Below, piece after piece: positions 33,135 through 41,583 of a stretch of DNA of 64,000 nucleotides (positions are counted from its first letter, which is position 1; each line of letters starts with the position of its first letter). The notes under the pieces were generated by a model that searched no databases, was not told the origin of the DNA, and saw nothing but the letters and a program-made list of their open reading frames with translations. Location of the stretch: positions 1,860,001-1,924,000 of the forward strand of contig NZ_CP195847.1 of NCBI RefSeq assembly GCF_051513965.1, in the 5' to 3' direction. The position numbers and the translations under genes are program-made. Source of the DNA: Paramicrobacterium sp051513965. Its GTDB lineage: Bacteria > Actinomycetota > Actinomycetes > Actinomycetales > Microbacteriaceae.

Positions 33135-33272
33135 ATGTCTGACGAGAAGGATGCCTCGGGCGGCGACCCCGTGTGCTGGCTCGACCGCGTGTGTGACGAG
33201 TGCGGTGCGTTCATCGAAGACGGCTCCGACACCTGCTGGAGGTGTGGAGCCGTCAAGAGTGTGGACGGGTGA
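33135..33272 (+). CDS. 45-residue zinc-ribbon protein
   Basis: A very small protein MSDEKDASGG... with two CxxC pairs: CDEC near residue 20 and CWRC near residue 34 (CDECGAFIEDGSDTCWRCG). Four cysteines in this spacing form a rubredoxin/zinc-ribbon knuckle. It has its own well-formed leaderless promoter, which argues that it is a real gene. It lies 55 bases after the ACAD-like gene. Function unknown; possibly a metal-binding adaptor. Confidence 0.75.
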   Translation: MSDEKDASGGDPVCWLDRVCDECGAFIEDGSDTCWRCGAVKSVDG

Positions 33273-33287
33273 GACCCGTCGGCGCTG

Positions 33288-33446
33288 CTATCGCTTCGAG
33301 AGGATGTGCGCGGGGATCCCGAATGACAGGCAGACGAGAAGGATGCCGCAGAAGAAGACGAGCGCTTGGAACGCCGCGACGTTGAAGGCGACGGCAAAGA
33401 GGAAGAGCCCGACGACGAAGAGCAGGAACGAGATGATGAACGCCAT
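33288..33446 (-). CDS. 52-residue membrane protein
   Basis: Reads MAFIISFLLFVVGLFLFAVAF then NVAAFQALVFFCGILLVCLSFGIPAHILSKR: two transmembrane helices and a short basic tail. ATG 33446 is chosen because TATGAT (33459-33454, minus strand) ends 7 bases before it; upstream in-frame ATGs at 33455 and 33458 overlap that element. The composition and a consensus -10 support a real gene. It is convergent with the small zinc-ribbon gene. Confidence 0.7.
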   Translation of the reverse strand: MAFIISFLLFVVGLFLFAVAFNVAAFQALVFFCGILLVCLSFGIPAHILSKR

Positions 33447-33596
33447 GAGCACCATCATATCGGAGCCGTTGCGGCGTTGCGGACACTCTCGACGCAGTTA
33501 CCGCTTCTCTCCCGTGTCTGGGTGACAAACAGACCGAGAAGCGCAAGGATGGGGATCTACCTGACAGACTCACACAACTGATGCGGAGGGCAGGCC

Positions 33597-34994
33597 ATGA
33601 CAACTCAACCCAGCGACGCGAACGCGGAGGACGTAGATCCGGAGTTCGCAGCCCCCGAAGTCGATACGGCAGAGGGCAGGCGGACCATCCGGCGCGCGAT
33701 AGGCGCATCCGCCATCGGAAATGCGACCGAGTGGTACGACTACGGGGTCTACTCCGTCGCCGTCACCTACATCACCGCCAACTTCTTCTCGGGCGGCACG
33801 GTCTGGGCACTCGCCACCTTCGCGATCTCGTTCCTGGTGCGGCCCCTCGGCGGCATCGTATGGGGCCCGCTCGGAGACAAGCTCGGCCGCAAGGCGATTC
33901 TGGCGATCACCATCATCCTGATGGCCGGATCGACCACGGCCATCGGCCTGCTCCCCAATACAGACGTGATCGGCGCGTGGGCGCCCGGACTTCTGATCTT
34001 CCTGCGCATGGTGCAGGGCTTCTCCACCGGTGGTGAGTACGGCGGCGCTGCGACGTTCATGGCCGAGTACTCGCCAGATAAGAAGCGCGGGTTCTTCGGC
34101 AGCTTCCTCGAGTTCGGCACCCTCTTCGGCTTCGTGCTGGGAACCGCGTTCGTTCTCGCCCTGAGCCTGGCCCTCGGCGAAGACATCATGATGGACTGGG
34201 GCTGGCGCGTACCCTTCCTTCTCGCTGCTCCGATGGGCCTCATCGGCGTGTACCTGCGGAGCAAGATGGAGGACACTCCGGTCTTCCGCGAGATGGAGCA
34301 GGAGGAGCAGACGGAGACCTCCGCCATGCGAGATCTCTGGGAGCTCATCACCGTGTACTGGCGTCCGCTGCTGACGATGGGCGGACTCGTCACTGCGTTG
34401 AACGTCACCAACTACACGCTGCTGACGTACATGCCGACCTACCTTGAGACTCAGATCGATCTGAACAAGGATGCCTCGCTCACGCTCATCATCGTCGGCG
34501 AACTGTGCATGATGGCGATCATCCCCTTCTCCGGGAAGATCTCCGACAAGGTCGGACGACGGCCTATGTGGGCGGTCTCACTCATCGGACTCACCGTGGC
34601 GGCGGTGCCGATGTACCTGCTCATGGGCATGGGTTTCGTCGGAGCGCTGATCGGCTTCGCCGTTCTCGGCATCCTCTACGTCATCCAGCTGTCGACGATC
34701 TCTGCGACATTCCCGGCCATGTTCCCAACTCAGGTGCGCTACGCGGGCTTCGCCATCACGTACAACGTGGCGACGGCGCTGTTCGGCGGAACCGCACCGG
34801 CGGCGAACGAGGCGCTCATCGATGCGACGGGCAACCTGCTCGTGCCGGCCTTCTATATGATGGCCGCCTGCGTCGTCGGCCTGGTCGCGCTGAAGTTCGT
34901 GCCCGAGACTGCGGGCGCGTCGATCCGAGGAACTGAGATCCCGACGACGGAGATCACCGTGATTTCCGATTCGGACGAACCGACCAAGTCCTAA
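33597..34994 (+). CDS. MFS transporter, metabolite:H+ symporter (ProP-like) family
   Basis: A 465-residue 12-helix transporter. The signature of the MHS subfamily is seen in GNATEWYDYGVYS (residues 42-54), RPLGGIVWGPLGDKLGRK (loop 2-3), RMVQGFSTGGEYGGAATFMAEYSP (helix 4) and SGKISDKVGRRP (loop 8-9). Members import proline/betaine, dicarboxylates or related osmolytes with protons. RBS GGAGGG lies 8 bases upstream. A hydrophilic 30-residue N-terminus is acidic. It is followed by a strong bidirectional terminator. Confidence 0.9.
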   Translation: MTTQPSDANAEDVDPEFAAPEVDTAEGRRTIRRAIGASAIGNATEWYDYGVYSVAVTYITANFFSGGTVWALATFAISFLVRPLGGIVWGPLGDKLGRKAILAITIILMAGSTTAIGLLPNTDVIGAWAPGLLIFLRMVQGFSTGGEYGGAATFMAEYSPDKKRGFFGSFLEFGTLFGFVLGTAFVLALSLALGEDIMMDWGWRVPFLLAAPMGLIGVYLRSKMEDTPVFREMEQEEQTETSAMRDLWELITVYWRPLLTMGGLVTALNVTNYTLLTYMPTYLETQIDLNKDASLTLIIVGELCMMAIIPFSGKISDKVGRRPMWAVSLIGLTVAAVPMYLLMGMGFVGALIGFAVLGILYVIQLSTISATFPAMFPTQVRYAGFAITYNVATALFGGTAPAANEALIDATGNLLVPAFYMMAACVVGLVALKFVPETAGASIRGTEIPTTEITVISDSDEPTKS

Positions 34995-35004
34995 TCTCCT
35001 GACG

Positions 35005-35050
35005 ACGAGAGCGGGCCTCACAGCAGTATCGCTGTGAGGCCCGCTCTCGT
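35005..35050. terminator. Bidirectional terminator, 20-bp perfect stem
   Basis: ACGAGAGCGGGCCTCACAGC (35005-35024) pairs fully with 35031-35050 around a 6-base loop. It lies 10 bases after the MFS stop and 10 bases after the convergent clp stop. Confidence 0.92.
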
Positions 35051-35060
35051 TCACGGTCGC

Positions 35061-37556
35061 TCAGATCGAGTGCCGGGCGGCTCGAACCTGCACGACATCG
35101 TCAGCGGCACTCACCGTGATCGTCTCGCCCTCTGCGAGCTCTCGGTCGACGAGGAGCTCCGCGATGCGATCGTCGACCTCACGCTGGATCAGGCGACGGA
35201 GCGGTCGCGCTCCGAACTCGGGCTCGTACCCGTGCTCGGCGAGCCAATCGACAGCAGACTCGTCCACCTCGAGATTCGCACGCTGCGCCTCCACCCGACG
35301 ACGTGTGTCCTCCAGGAGATGTCGGACGATGTCCCGAAGCTGCGGCTTCTCCAGCCGACGGAACAGCACGATCTCGTCGATACGGTTCAGGAACTCGGGT
35401 CGCATCGCCTCCCTCAGACGGCCCATAACCCGTGCCCGAACATCGATCTCGTCCGCTCCCTCCGCGACGAAGCCGATCGACCCGGCACGGCTCGAGAGGA
35501 ACTCCGAGCCGAGGTTGGAGGTCATGATGACGACGGTGTTCCGGAAGTCGACGGTGCGTCCCTGGCCATCCGTCAGACGCCCGTCGTCGAGAACCTGAAG
35601 CAGCAGGTTGAAGACGTCAGGGTGCGCCTTCTCGATCTCGTCGAGGAGCACCACGCTGTATGGGCGACGCCGCACGCGCTCGGTGAGCTGGCCGGCCTCG
35701 TCATAGCCCACGTAGCCGGGAGGAGCTCCGACGAGTCTCGACACGGTGTGCTTCTCTCCGAACTCACTCATATCAAATCGGATCATCGCGTCGTCGCTGC
35801 CGAACAGGGACAGCGCGAGCGTCTTCGCAAGCTCGGTCTTGCCAACGCCGGTCGGTCCGAGGAACAGGAAGCTGCCCACGGGGCGTCGTTCATCTGCCAT
35901 TCCGGTCCGCGAGCGTCGGACCGCCTTCGCGACGACGTTCACAGCGTCGTCCTGCCCGATCACACGCTCGTGCAGCTCGTCCTCCAGTCGGCCGAGCCTG
36001 GTGCGGTCGTCATCACTGACGCGTGACACGGGGATTCCGGTCGCGCGCGAGACGACTTCTGCGATCTGCGGTTCACCGATGACGGGCCGCGACTGACCGG
36101 TGGCGGAGTCGATCTTCGCGACCGTCTCGGCAATTTCATCGCGGATCGCGCTCGCCCGCTCGTAGTCCTCGAGTTCGACCGCGTCGCCCTTCTCCGCCTC
36201 CAGCTCCGCCAGTCGCGCGCGGAGAGCGTCGGTGTCGATGGCTTCGCCACTGCCGAGCCGCACGCGCGCACCGGCTTGGTCGATGAGGTCGATGGCTTTG
36301 TCGGGGAGGAAGCGATCGCTGATGTAGCGATTCGACAGCTCGACCGCGGCATGAATCGCCTCGGGGGTGTACTGCACGGCGTGGTGCTGCTCGTAGGCCG
36401 GCCGCAGTCCGTCGAGAATGCGCACGGCGTCGTCGAGGCTCGGCTCGCCGACGAACACCTGCTGGAAGCGGCGCGCGAAGGCGGCATCCTTCTCGATCGA
36501 CCGATATTCAGCGAGAGTCGTCGCGCCGATCAGGTGCAGATCACCGCGGGCGAGTCGGGGCTTCAGGATGTTTCCGGCATCCATTCCGCCCTCTCCCCCG
36601 CCTCCGGCGCCGATCACCGTGTGCAGCTCGTCGATGAAGACGATCAGGCTGTCTTTGTTCGCGGTGATCTCGTCCATGACGGCAGTCATACGCTCTTCGA
36701 AGTCTCCGCGGTAGCGGGTTCCGCCGAGCATCGCCGCGACGTCAAGCTCGACGACGCGCTTGCCCGTGAGCTGGGCTGGCACATCACCGGCGACGATCTG
36801 CTGCGCGAGACCCTCCACGACGGCCGTCTTGCCGACGCCGGCCTCGCCGATCAGCACCGGGTTGTTCTTGGTGCGTCGCGACAGAATCTCAACGGTCTGC
36901 TCGATCTCGTCGTGACGACCGATCACCGGGTCGAGCCGGCCCTCGCGGGCCTCCGCCGTGAGGTCGAGCCCGAACTTGTCGAGTGTCGGGGTCTCGGATG
37001 CCGAAGGCTCGGCGGTCTGCGCCGGAGCCTGCCCCGTCGCCACCGCCTGGAGTGCGGTCGGAGTCACTCCCGCGTTCGCGAGGATCTGTCCCGCTGGGGC
37101 ATCCGTGTTCATCACGAGTGCGAGGAACACGTGCTCGGGATCGATGTAGGTCGCGCCGAAGCCGCGCGCCACCTGGTAGGCGTCGAACAGCAGTCGACGC
37201 GCCGAGGATGTGAGCGACGGCGCTTCGACGAAGCGTTCACCGTGCGAGGCGGGAAGACGGTCGTCCGCTGCTGCGGCGATCACCTTCGGGTCCGCTCCCG
37301 TGGCGGTGATGGCGTCGATGGCCGGATGCTCGGTCGACATGACTCGCAGGATGTGGAGTGCGTCGACGTCGCGATGTCCGTGCTGGGTCGCGAATTCACC
37401 CGCGGCGTTCAGAACGTCGTGGGTCTTGCGGCTGAGCAGCCGCGTGATGTCGATGGGGCGTCCCGTCTGGGCCGCGCGCTGACCTTGGAGATAGCGCGCG
37501 AGAAACTCCTCGAACGATCGAGGATCGCTTCCGGCGGGGCCGAAGAACTCTGGCAC
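35061..37556 (-). CDS. Clp ATPase (ClpC/ClpB-like, two AAA+ domains)
   Basis: An 831-residue HSP100 chaperone. The N-terminal Clp repeat region is divergent. AAA-1 has GEAGVGKTAVVEG and IVFIDELHTVIGAGG; AAA-2 has GPTGVGKTELAK, LLDEIEKAHPDVFN and GAPPGYVGYDEAG. The middle linker is short (LEDYERASAIRDEIAETV), as in ClpC rather than the long coiled coil of ClpB. I cannot place an IGF/L ClpP loop with confidence. GTG start with GGAGG 9 bases upstream. The promoter carries a SigH-like element and a HAIR operator, so it is a heat/oxidative-stress chaperone, probably filling the ClpB role or working with ClpP. Confidence 0.9.
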   Translation of the reverse strand: MPEFFGPAGSDPRSFEEFLARYLQGQRAAQTGRPIDITRLLSRKTHDVLNAAGEFATQHGHRDVDALHILRVMSTEHPAIDAITATGADPKVIAAAADDRLPASHGERFVEAPSLTSSARRLLFDAYQVARGFGATYIDPEHVFLALVMNTDAPAGQILANAGVTPTALQAVATGQAPAQTAEPSASETPTLDKFGLDLTAEAREGRLDPVIGRHDEIEQTVEILSRRTKNNPVLIGEAGVGKTAVVEGLAQQIVAGDVPAQLTGKRVVELDVAAMLGGTRYRGDFEERMTAVMDEITANKDSLIVFIDELHTVIGAGGGGEGGMDAGNILKPRLARGDLHLIGATTLAEYRSIEKDAAFARRFQQVFVGEPSLDDAVRILDGLRPAYEQHHAVQYTPEAIHAAVELSNRYISDRFLPDKAIDLIDQAGARVRLGSGEAIDTDALRARLAELEAEKGDAVELEDYERASAIRDEIAETVAKIDSATGQSRPVIGEPQIAEVVSRATGIPVSRVSDDDRTRLGRLEDELHERVIGQDDAVNVVAKAVRRSRTGMADERRPVGSFLFLGPTGVGKTELAKTLALSLFGSDDAMIRFDMSEFGEKHTVSRLVGAPPGYVGYDEAGQLTERVRRRPYSVVLLDEIEKAHPDVFNLLLQVLDDGRLTDGQGRTVDFRNTVVIMTSNLGSEFLSSRAGSIGFVAEGADEIDVRARVMGRLREAMRPEFLNRIDEIVLFRRLEKPQLRDIVRHLLEDTRRRVEAQRANLEVDESAVDWLAEHGYEPEFGARPLRRLIQREVDDRIAELLVDRELAEGETITVSAADDVVQVRAARHSI

Positions 37557-37575
37557 GAGGTGTCCTCCAAAAAAA

Positions 37576-37596
37576 CTTGAGTGCTCTTGACTCAAT
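37576..37596. promoter_or_regulatory. HAIR element (HspR operator)
   Basis: CTTGAGT (37576-37582), 7 bases, ACTCAAT (37590-37596): one mismatch from the HspR-associated inverted repeat CTTGAGT-N7-ACTCAAG. It lies 20 bases upstream of the clp GTG, just downstream of the predicted -10, in a repressor position. Confidence 0.88.
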
Positions 37597-37598
37597 TT

Positions 37599-37623
37599 AA
37601 CGCAGTGGCGCTCAATACATTCC
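37599..37623 (-). promoter_or_regulatory. SigH/SigR-type promoter of the clp gene
   Basis: On the minus strand GGAA (37623-37620), 18 bases, then GTT (37601-37599), with T after GGAA and C before GTT. This fits the GGAAT / GTT consensus of the oxidative- and heat-stress sigma factors SigH and SigR. The HAIR element begins 2 bases downstream. Confidence 0.65.
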
Positions 37624-37743
37624 CGATCACCCGATTGATTTTCGCCGTGTGGTTCAGGCTCCGATGGGGACCACCGCAGGAACAGCGAATGAGAGCCGGT
37701 AGCGTTGACCCGACACGTCCACGCCGCACGGTCAGAACCCCTC

Positions 37744-38607
37744 ATGTCTCCAGCAGCTCTCGCTCTTGTGCTCACCGCAGCGGTGACGCACGCGGCCTGG
37801 AACCTTGCAGCGGGTCGGTCCCGCGCAGACTCCACTGTCTCCGTGTGGCTGTACATGACGGGATCCGCGATCATTCTGCTCCCACTCGTGCTGGTGCAGC
37901 TCGCGAGCGCTGGGTGACCCTTCTCCTGGCCGCTGCTCCTCGGCCCCGCGGTGACGGCGGTGCTGCACGTCGTCTACTCGCTTCTGCTGCAGGTCGGCTA
38001 TCGTCGCGCCGAAGTGGGAGTCGTCTACCCGGTTGCCCGCGGGGTGGGACCCCTCGTCACGATGCTCGTCGCCGTCGCGCTCCTGGGCGAGCGCCCAGGC
38101 CTTGCCGCACTTGGCGGAGGGCTGATCGTGATTGCGGAAATCGCGGTCGTGACGAGCTCTGCTCTGCACACGCGCGGCACTCGGTTCGGCCCGGGCCTTC
38201 GATACGGCGTCGCCGTGGGCCTGGCGATCGCGTCGTACACGCTGTGGGATGACCACGCGGTGACCGATCTCGGACTGCATCCGCTCACCTACTTCGGCGT
38301 GGCTGTGACATTCCAGTCGCTCATTCTGCTGCCGTCGGCCGTGCATCGCCGCGCGCTGATCGTTCCCGCGCTCCGCACGAGCTGGCTGCCCGCCGCGCTG
38401 GTCGCGGTGCTCTCACCCACCGCGTACATTCTCGTGCTCTTCGCGATGCAGACGACTCCGGTCTCGCTCGTCGCACCCCCGCGCGAGTCCTCAATCGTGA
38501 TCGGCTCCCTCGCCGGCTGGCTGATCTTCCGCGAGCCGAAGCCGCTTCGCCGTGTTGCCGGAGCGAGCGTCGTGCTCGGCGGCATCGCGCTGATCGCCAC
38601 GGCCTGA
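37744..38607 (+). pseudogene. EamA/DMT-family transporter interrupted by one in-frame TGA
   Basis: The frame from ATG 37744 (MSPAALALVLTAAVTHAAWN) to the TGA at 38605-38607 codes for a typical ten-helix EamA permease of about 286 residues, but TGA at 37915-37917 stops it after LVQLASAG. Translation resumes in the same frame as PFSWPLLLGPAVTAVLHVVYS with no loss of family similarity. TGA probably replaces TGG (Gly-Trp-Pro). Either a recent nonsense mutation or a sequencing error; the rest shows no decay. A possible restart GTG at 37951 has no ribosome-binding site. Confidence 0.88.
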
Positions 38608-38615
38608 ACGGCCGC

Positions 38616-39179
38616 TCAGAGAATCCCCGCCGCCCGCGCTGGCTGCGCATAGGCCTCCGCGAGCGACGGCACTGTCTCATGTGCGTTGAGTCCGCTCGGG
38701 TTCGGAACCGCCCAGAGCTGCGCACCGGCGATCGGCTCCACCTGCAGCCCCTGCACAGCCTTCGGCCGGTCGAAGCCCTGCCGATAGGCGGTGAGTCCGA
38801 CGACCGCGACGACCAAAGGCCGCCAGCGAGCGACGTTCTGCTCGAGGCGACGTGCCCCGGCGCGGAGTTCCTCTCTGCTGAGCTCATCCGCGCGAACGGT
38901 CGCCCTGTTCACGAGGTTGCTGATGCCGAGCCCTCGGGCGGTGAACGCCGAGCGTTCGGCATCCGTCATTCCTCGTGAGAAGTCGAGCGGCTCTGTGAAG
39001 ATGCCGGCTGCGCGAAGAGCTGGGAAGAAGCGGTTTCCCGGATGTGCGAATGGCGTATTCGTCGCTGCGGTCCAGAGACCGGGGTTGATTCCGACGAAGA
39101 GCAGACGGATGCCTTCCCCGACGAGCGGATCGACGGATCCGCCCCGAAACGACTCGAGTTCCGCGCGACTGAATGCCAT
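38616..39179 (-). CDS. mug: Mismatch-specific uracil/thymine-DNA glycosylase (Mug type)
   Basis: A 187-residue uracil-DNA glycosylase superfamily protein. The active-site loop is GINPGLWTAATNTPFAHPGNRFF (Asn of GINPG activates water), and the second loop is NPSGLNAHET, both typical of the Mug/TDG family. It removes U or T mispaired with G. Start chosen at ATG 39179: GATAAT lies 6 bases upstream (leaderless). An alternative ATG at 39203 would add eight residues. Convergent with the EamA pseudogene. Confidence 0.9.
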   Translation of the reverse strand: MAFSRAELESFRGGSVDPLVGEGIRLLFVGINPGLWTAATNTPFAHPGNRFFPALRAAGIFTEPLDFSRGMTDAERSAFTARGLGISNLVNRATVRADELSREELRAGARRLEQNVARWRPLVVAVVGLTAYRQGFDRPKAVQGLQVEPIAGAQLWAVPNPSGLNAHETVPSLAEAYAQPARAAGIL

Positions 39180-39220
39180 GTCGCCATTATCCATCGCGAG
39201 CATCCCACGGTCGCCGCATC

Positions 39221-39252
39221 CACAATTTATCTTGACATCAAGATAAATTGTG
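39221..39252. promoter_or_regulatory. Perfect 15+2+15 bp palindrome (operator-like)
   Basis: Left arm CACAATTTATCTTGA (39221-39235), centre CA, right arm TCAAGATAAATTGTG (39238-39252). AT-rich in a GC-rich genome. The TTGACA -35 of the following operon lies in its middle. The CTTGA/TCAAG core recalls MarR-type operators, but I cannot name the regulator and no regulator gene is adjacent. Confidence 0.85.
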
Positions 39253-39260
39253 AGATACTT
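39232..39260 (+). promoter_or_regulatory. Promoter of the PrpD-ComA operon
   Basis: TTGACA (39232-39237), 17 bases, ATACTT (39255-39260); with 16 bases the -10 is GATACT. The start point would fall near 39266, inside the iron box. Confidence 0.65.
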
Positions 39261-39277
39261 AGGTTAGGCATACCTCA
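39259..39277. promoter_or_regulatory. DtxR/IdeR iron box
   Basis: TTAGGTTAGGCATACCTCA matches 16 of 19 bases of the DtxR consensus TTAGGTTAGGCTAACCTAA. It covers the predicted transcription start, the usual repressor position, and predicts derepression in low iron. A DtxR protein is encoded at 53567-54265. Confidence 0.8.
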
Positions 39278-39326
39278 CAGGGCGGGTGTGTCGGTGACGG
39301 CGCCTCCGCTCAGAAGGGAGCGTCAC

Positions 39327-40703
39327 ATGACTGAGGTACAGAAACTCGCGTCGTTCGTCGATGCGGCACAGTTCGGGCAGATGAGTCCCGCGGCCAAGGA
39401 GCAGCTGAAGATCCGCGTGCTCGACACGATCGGTGTCGCGATCGGAGCTCTCGACGCCGAACCCATGGTCGCGATCAGAGAGCTGATCGATGATCTCGGC
39501 GGCGCCCCGACGGCCACCATAATCGGCGGAGGCCGCACCTCCCCCGAACGCGCGGCGTTCATGAACAGCGCGCTCAGCCGGTACCTGGACTTCATGGACT
39601 CGTACCTGGCGAAGGGGGAGACTAACCACCCGTCCGACAACCTGGGTGCCGTCCTCGCTGCGGCAGAGAGCGTGGATGCCACGGGCGAGGAGTTCCTCTC
39701 CGCGCTGGCGATCGCATACCAGGTGCACACGAGGCTCTCCGACGTGGCCCCGGTTCGTGCGAAGGGCTTCGACCACACGACCCAGGGCGCCTACGCGGCC
39801 GCCGCGTCTGCCGCGAAGGCCCTGCGCCTCTCGGCGGATCAGATCGCGAATGCGATGGCGATGGCGGGCACCGCAAACAATGCGCTTCGCGTCACTCGCA
39901 CGGGCGACCTCAGCCATTGGAAGGGTCTCGCCTATCCCCACGTCTCCAAGGAGGGCGTCTTCGCTGCACTCCTCGCCTCGCGCGGGATCACCGGTCCGGC
40001 GCAGGTCTTCGAGGGCAACAAAGGCTTCAAGGAGTCCATCGCGGGGCCATTCGAGATCGATTGGTCGGCCGAGGACCTCGAGAGCGTCACACGCACGATC
40101 ATCAAGAAGCACAACGCCGAGATCCACTCGCAGTCTGCGTTGGATGCCGCGATCGAGATTCGCGGCCGCGACGGATTCGACCCGGCGCGCATCGAATCCG
40201 TGGAGCTGACCACCTTCGACGTCGCCTACTCGATCATCGGTGGTGGCGAGGAAGGAGATAAGCGAAGCATCCGCACAAAGGAGGAAGCCGACCACTCACT
40301 CCCCTGGATGCTGGCCGCAGCCCTGCTCGACGGAGAGGTCCAACCGGAGCAATACGAACCGGAGCGCATCGTCGCGAACGACGTGCAGGAGCTCATGGGC
40401 CGCGTCTCGATCACTCCGGACGATACGTTCTCGGAGCGCTTCCCCGAGGAGATGCCGGCGAAACTCGTCGTCCGAACCTCCGACGGGCAGACCTGGAGCG
40501 CTGAGCACAGCGCGTACGAAGGATTCCACACGCAGCCGCTCACGTGGGAGACCGCGGGACGGAAGTTCGACACGCTCACCGAACCGTTCGCGGACGACGA
40601 GCTTCGCGCGGAGATCACCCGCATCGTGCAGAACCTCGAGAACGAGAGCGTCTCGACCCTCACCGGCGCACTCGCGCGCGTCAGCACGACGCGTCGCAGC
40701 TGA
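39327..40703 (+). CDS. MmgE/PrpD family dehydratase-like protein
   Basis: A 458-residue member of the MmgE/PrpD family (2-methylcitrate dehydratase, cis-aconitate decarboxylase and relatives). Family landmarks are VLDTIGVAIGALDAEP (residues about 31-46), ALSRYLDFMDSY with the acidic active-site segment, NHPSDNLGAVLAAAE, and GVFAALLASRGITGPAQVFEGNKGF. It probably dehydrates, isomerises or decarboxylates a tricarboxylate-like acid. No prpB/prpC genes are near, so a standard methylcitrate role is unlikely. RBS AAGGGAG. The downstream ComA-like gene follows after 25 bases. Confidence 0.88.
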   Translation: MTEVQKLASFVDAAQFGQMSPAAKEQLKIRVLDTIGVAIGALDAEPMVAIRELIDDLGGAPTATIIGGGRTSPERAAFMNSALSRYLDFMDSYLAKGETNHPSDNLGAVLAAAESVDATGEEFLSALAIAYQVHTRLSDVAPVRAKGFDHTTQGAYAAAASAAKALRLSADQIANAMAMAGTANNALRVTRTGDLSHWKGLAYPHVSKEGVFAALLASRGITGPAQVFEGNKGFKESIAGPFEIDWSAEDLESVTRTIIKKHNAEIHSQSALDAAIEIRGRDGFDPARIESVELTTFDVAYSIIGGGEEGDKRSIRTKEEADHSLPWMLAAALLDGEVQPEQYEPERIVANDVQELMGRVSITPDDTFSERFPEEMPAKLVVRTSDGQTWSAEHSAYEGFHTQPLTWETAGRKFDTLTEPFADDELRAEITRIVQNLENESVSTLTGALARVSTTRRS

Positions 40704-40728
40704 TCGTCTACAGGAAAGGAAGACAGCA

Positions 40729-41568
40729 ATGACAACCACAACGCACGACACATCCTTCTCCTTCGTTCCCCGTGCCTACCGTCCCGCGAAGCCGAGGACG
40801 TTCGGGATGACCGAGATTCGCGCGCCCTACTACAGCACGTTCGGCACACGACACCTGCGGGACGTCTTCGACGTCGCAGGGCAGTGGGTCGACGGAATCA
40901 AATGGGCGGGAGGCTCATTCGCGCTCGTTCCGCCGGAGCAGGTGCGAGCCTTCAGCGACATCGCTCACGAGAACGGCTCGTACGTCTCCTCCGGAGGCTG
41001 GATCGAGACCGTGCTCCGCTACGGAGACGAGGCGGTGGATCACTACCTCGCCGAAGCCAAGGAGGTCGGGTTCGACGTCATCGAGATCTCGACGGGCTTC
41101 ATCATGCTGCCCACGTCGGGCCTCGAGCGCCTCGTCGAGAAGGTCGTGAAAGCGGGCCTCAAGGCGAAGCCGGAGCTCGGCATCCAGATCGGCTCGGGCG
41201 GCGACTCCGGTGAGGCAGAGCTCGCGGCGGAGTCGAAGAAGGACATCGGCGATCTGATCGATCGCGGACGTCGAGCGCTCGATGCCGGGGCATCCATCAT
41301 CATGATCGAGTCGGAGGGAATCACCGAGAACGTGACCGAATGGAACACCGCCGCAGCGGCATCCATCATCAATGGTCTCGGCCTCGAGAATGTGATGTTC
41401 GAAGCTGCGGACGGCCCCGTCTTCGAGTGGTACATCAAGAACTACGGCAACGAGGTGAACCTCTTCGTCGACCACAGTCAGATTCTCCAACTCGAGGGCC
41501 TGCGCCAGAACATCTGGGGCAACAAGTCCACGTGGGGTCGGGTTATCAACCCTGCACCCGTGAGCTGA
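40729..41568 (+). CDS. ComA-family (phosphosulfolactate synthase-like) protein
   Basis: A 279-residue TIM-barrel protein of the ComA family. Recognisable are GIKWAGGSFALVPPEQV, FDVIEISTGFIMLP, GASIIMIESEGI, FEAADGPVFEWYIKNYGNEVNL and the C-terminal DHSQILQLEGLRQNIWG. Archaeal ComA adds sulfite to phosphoenolpyruvate to start coenzyme M synthesis. No ComB, ComC or ComDE gene is in the window and actinobacteria of this kind do not make coenzyme M, so the substrate is probably different. RBS AGGAAAGGAAG; cotranscribed with the PrpD-like gene. Confidence 0.87.
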   Translation: MTTTTHDTSFSFVPRAYRPAKPRTFGMTEIRAPYYSTFGTRHLRDVFDVAGQWVDGIKWAGGSFALVPPEQVRAFSDIAHENGSYVSSGGWIETVLRYGDEAVDHYLAEAKEVGFDVIEISTGFIMLPTSGLERLVEKVVKAGLKAKPELGIQIGSGGDSGEAELAAESKKDIGDLIDRGRRALDAGASIIMIESEGITENVTEWNTAAAASIINGLGLENVMFEAADGPVFEWYIKNYGNEVNLFVDHSQILQLEGLRQNIWGNKSTWGRVINPAPVS

Positions 41569-41583
41569 CGAGAGCGACACCAC

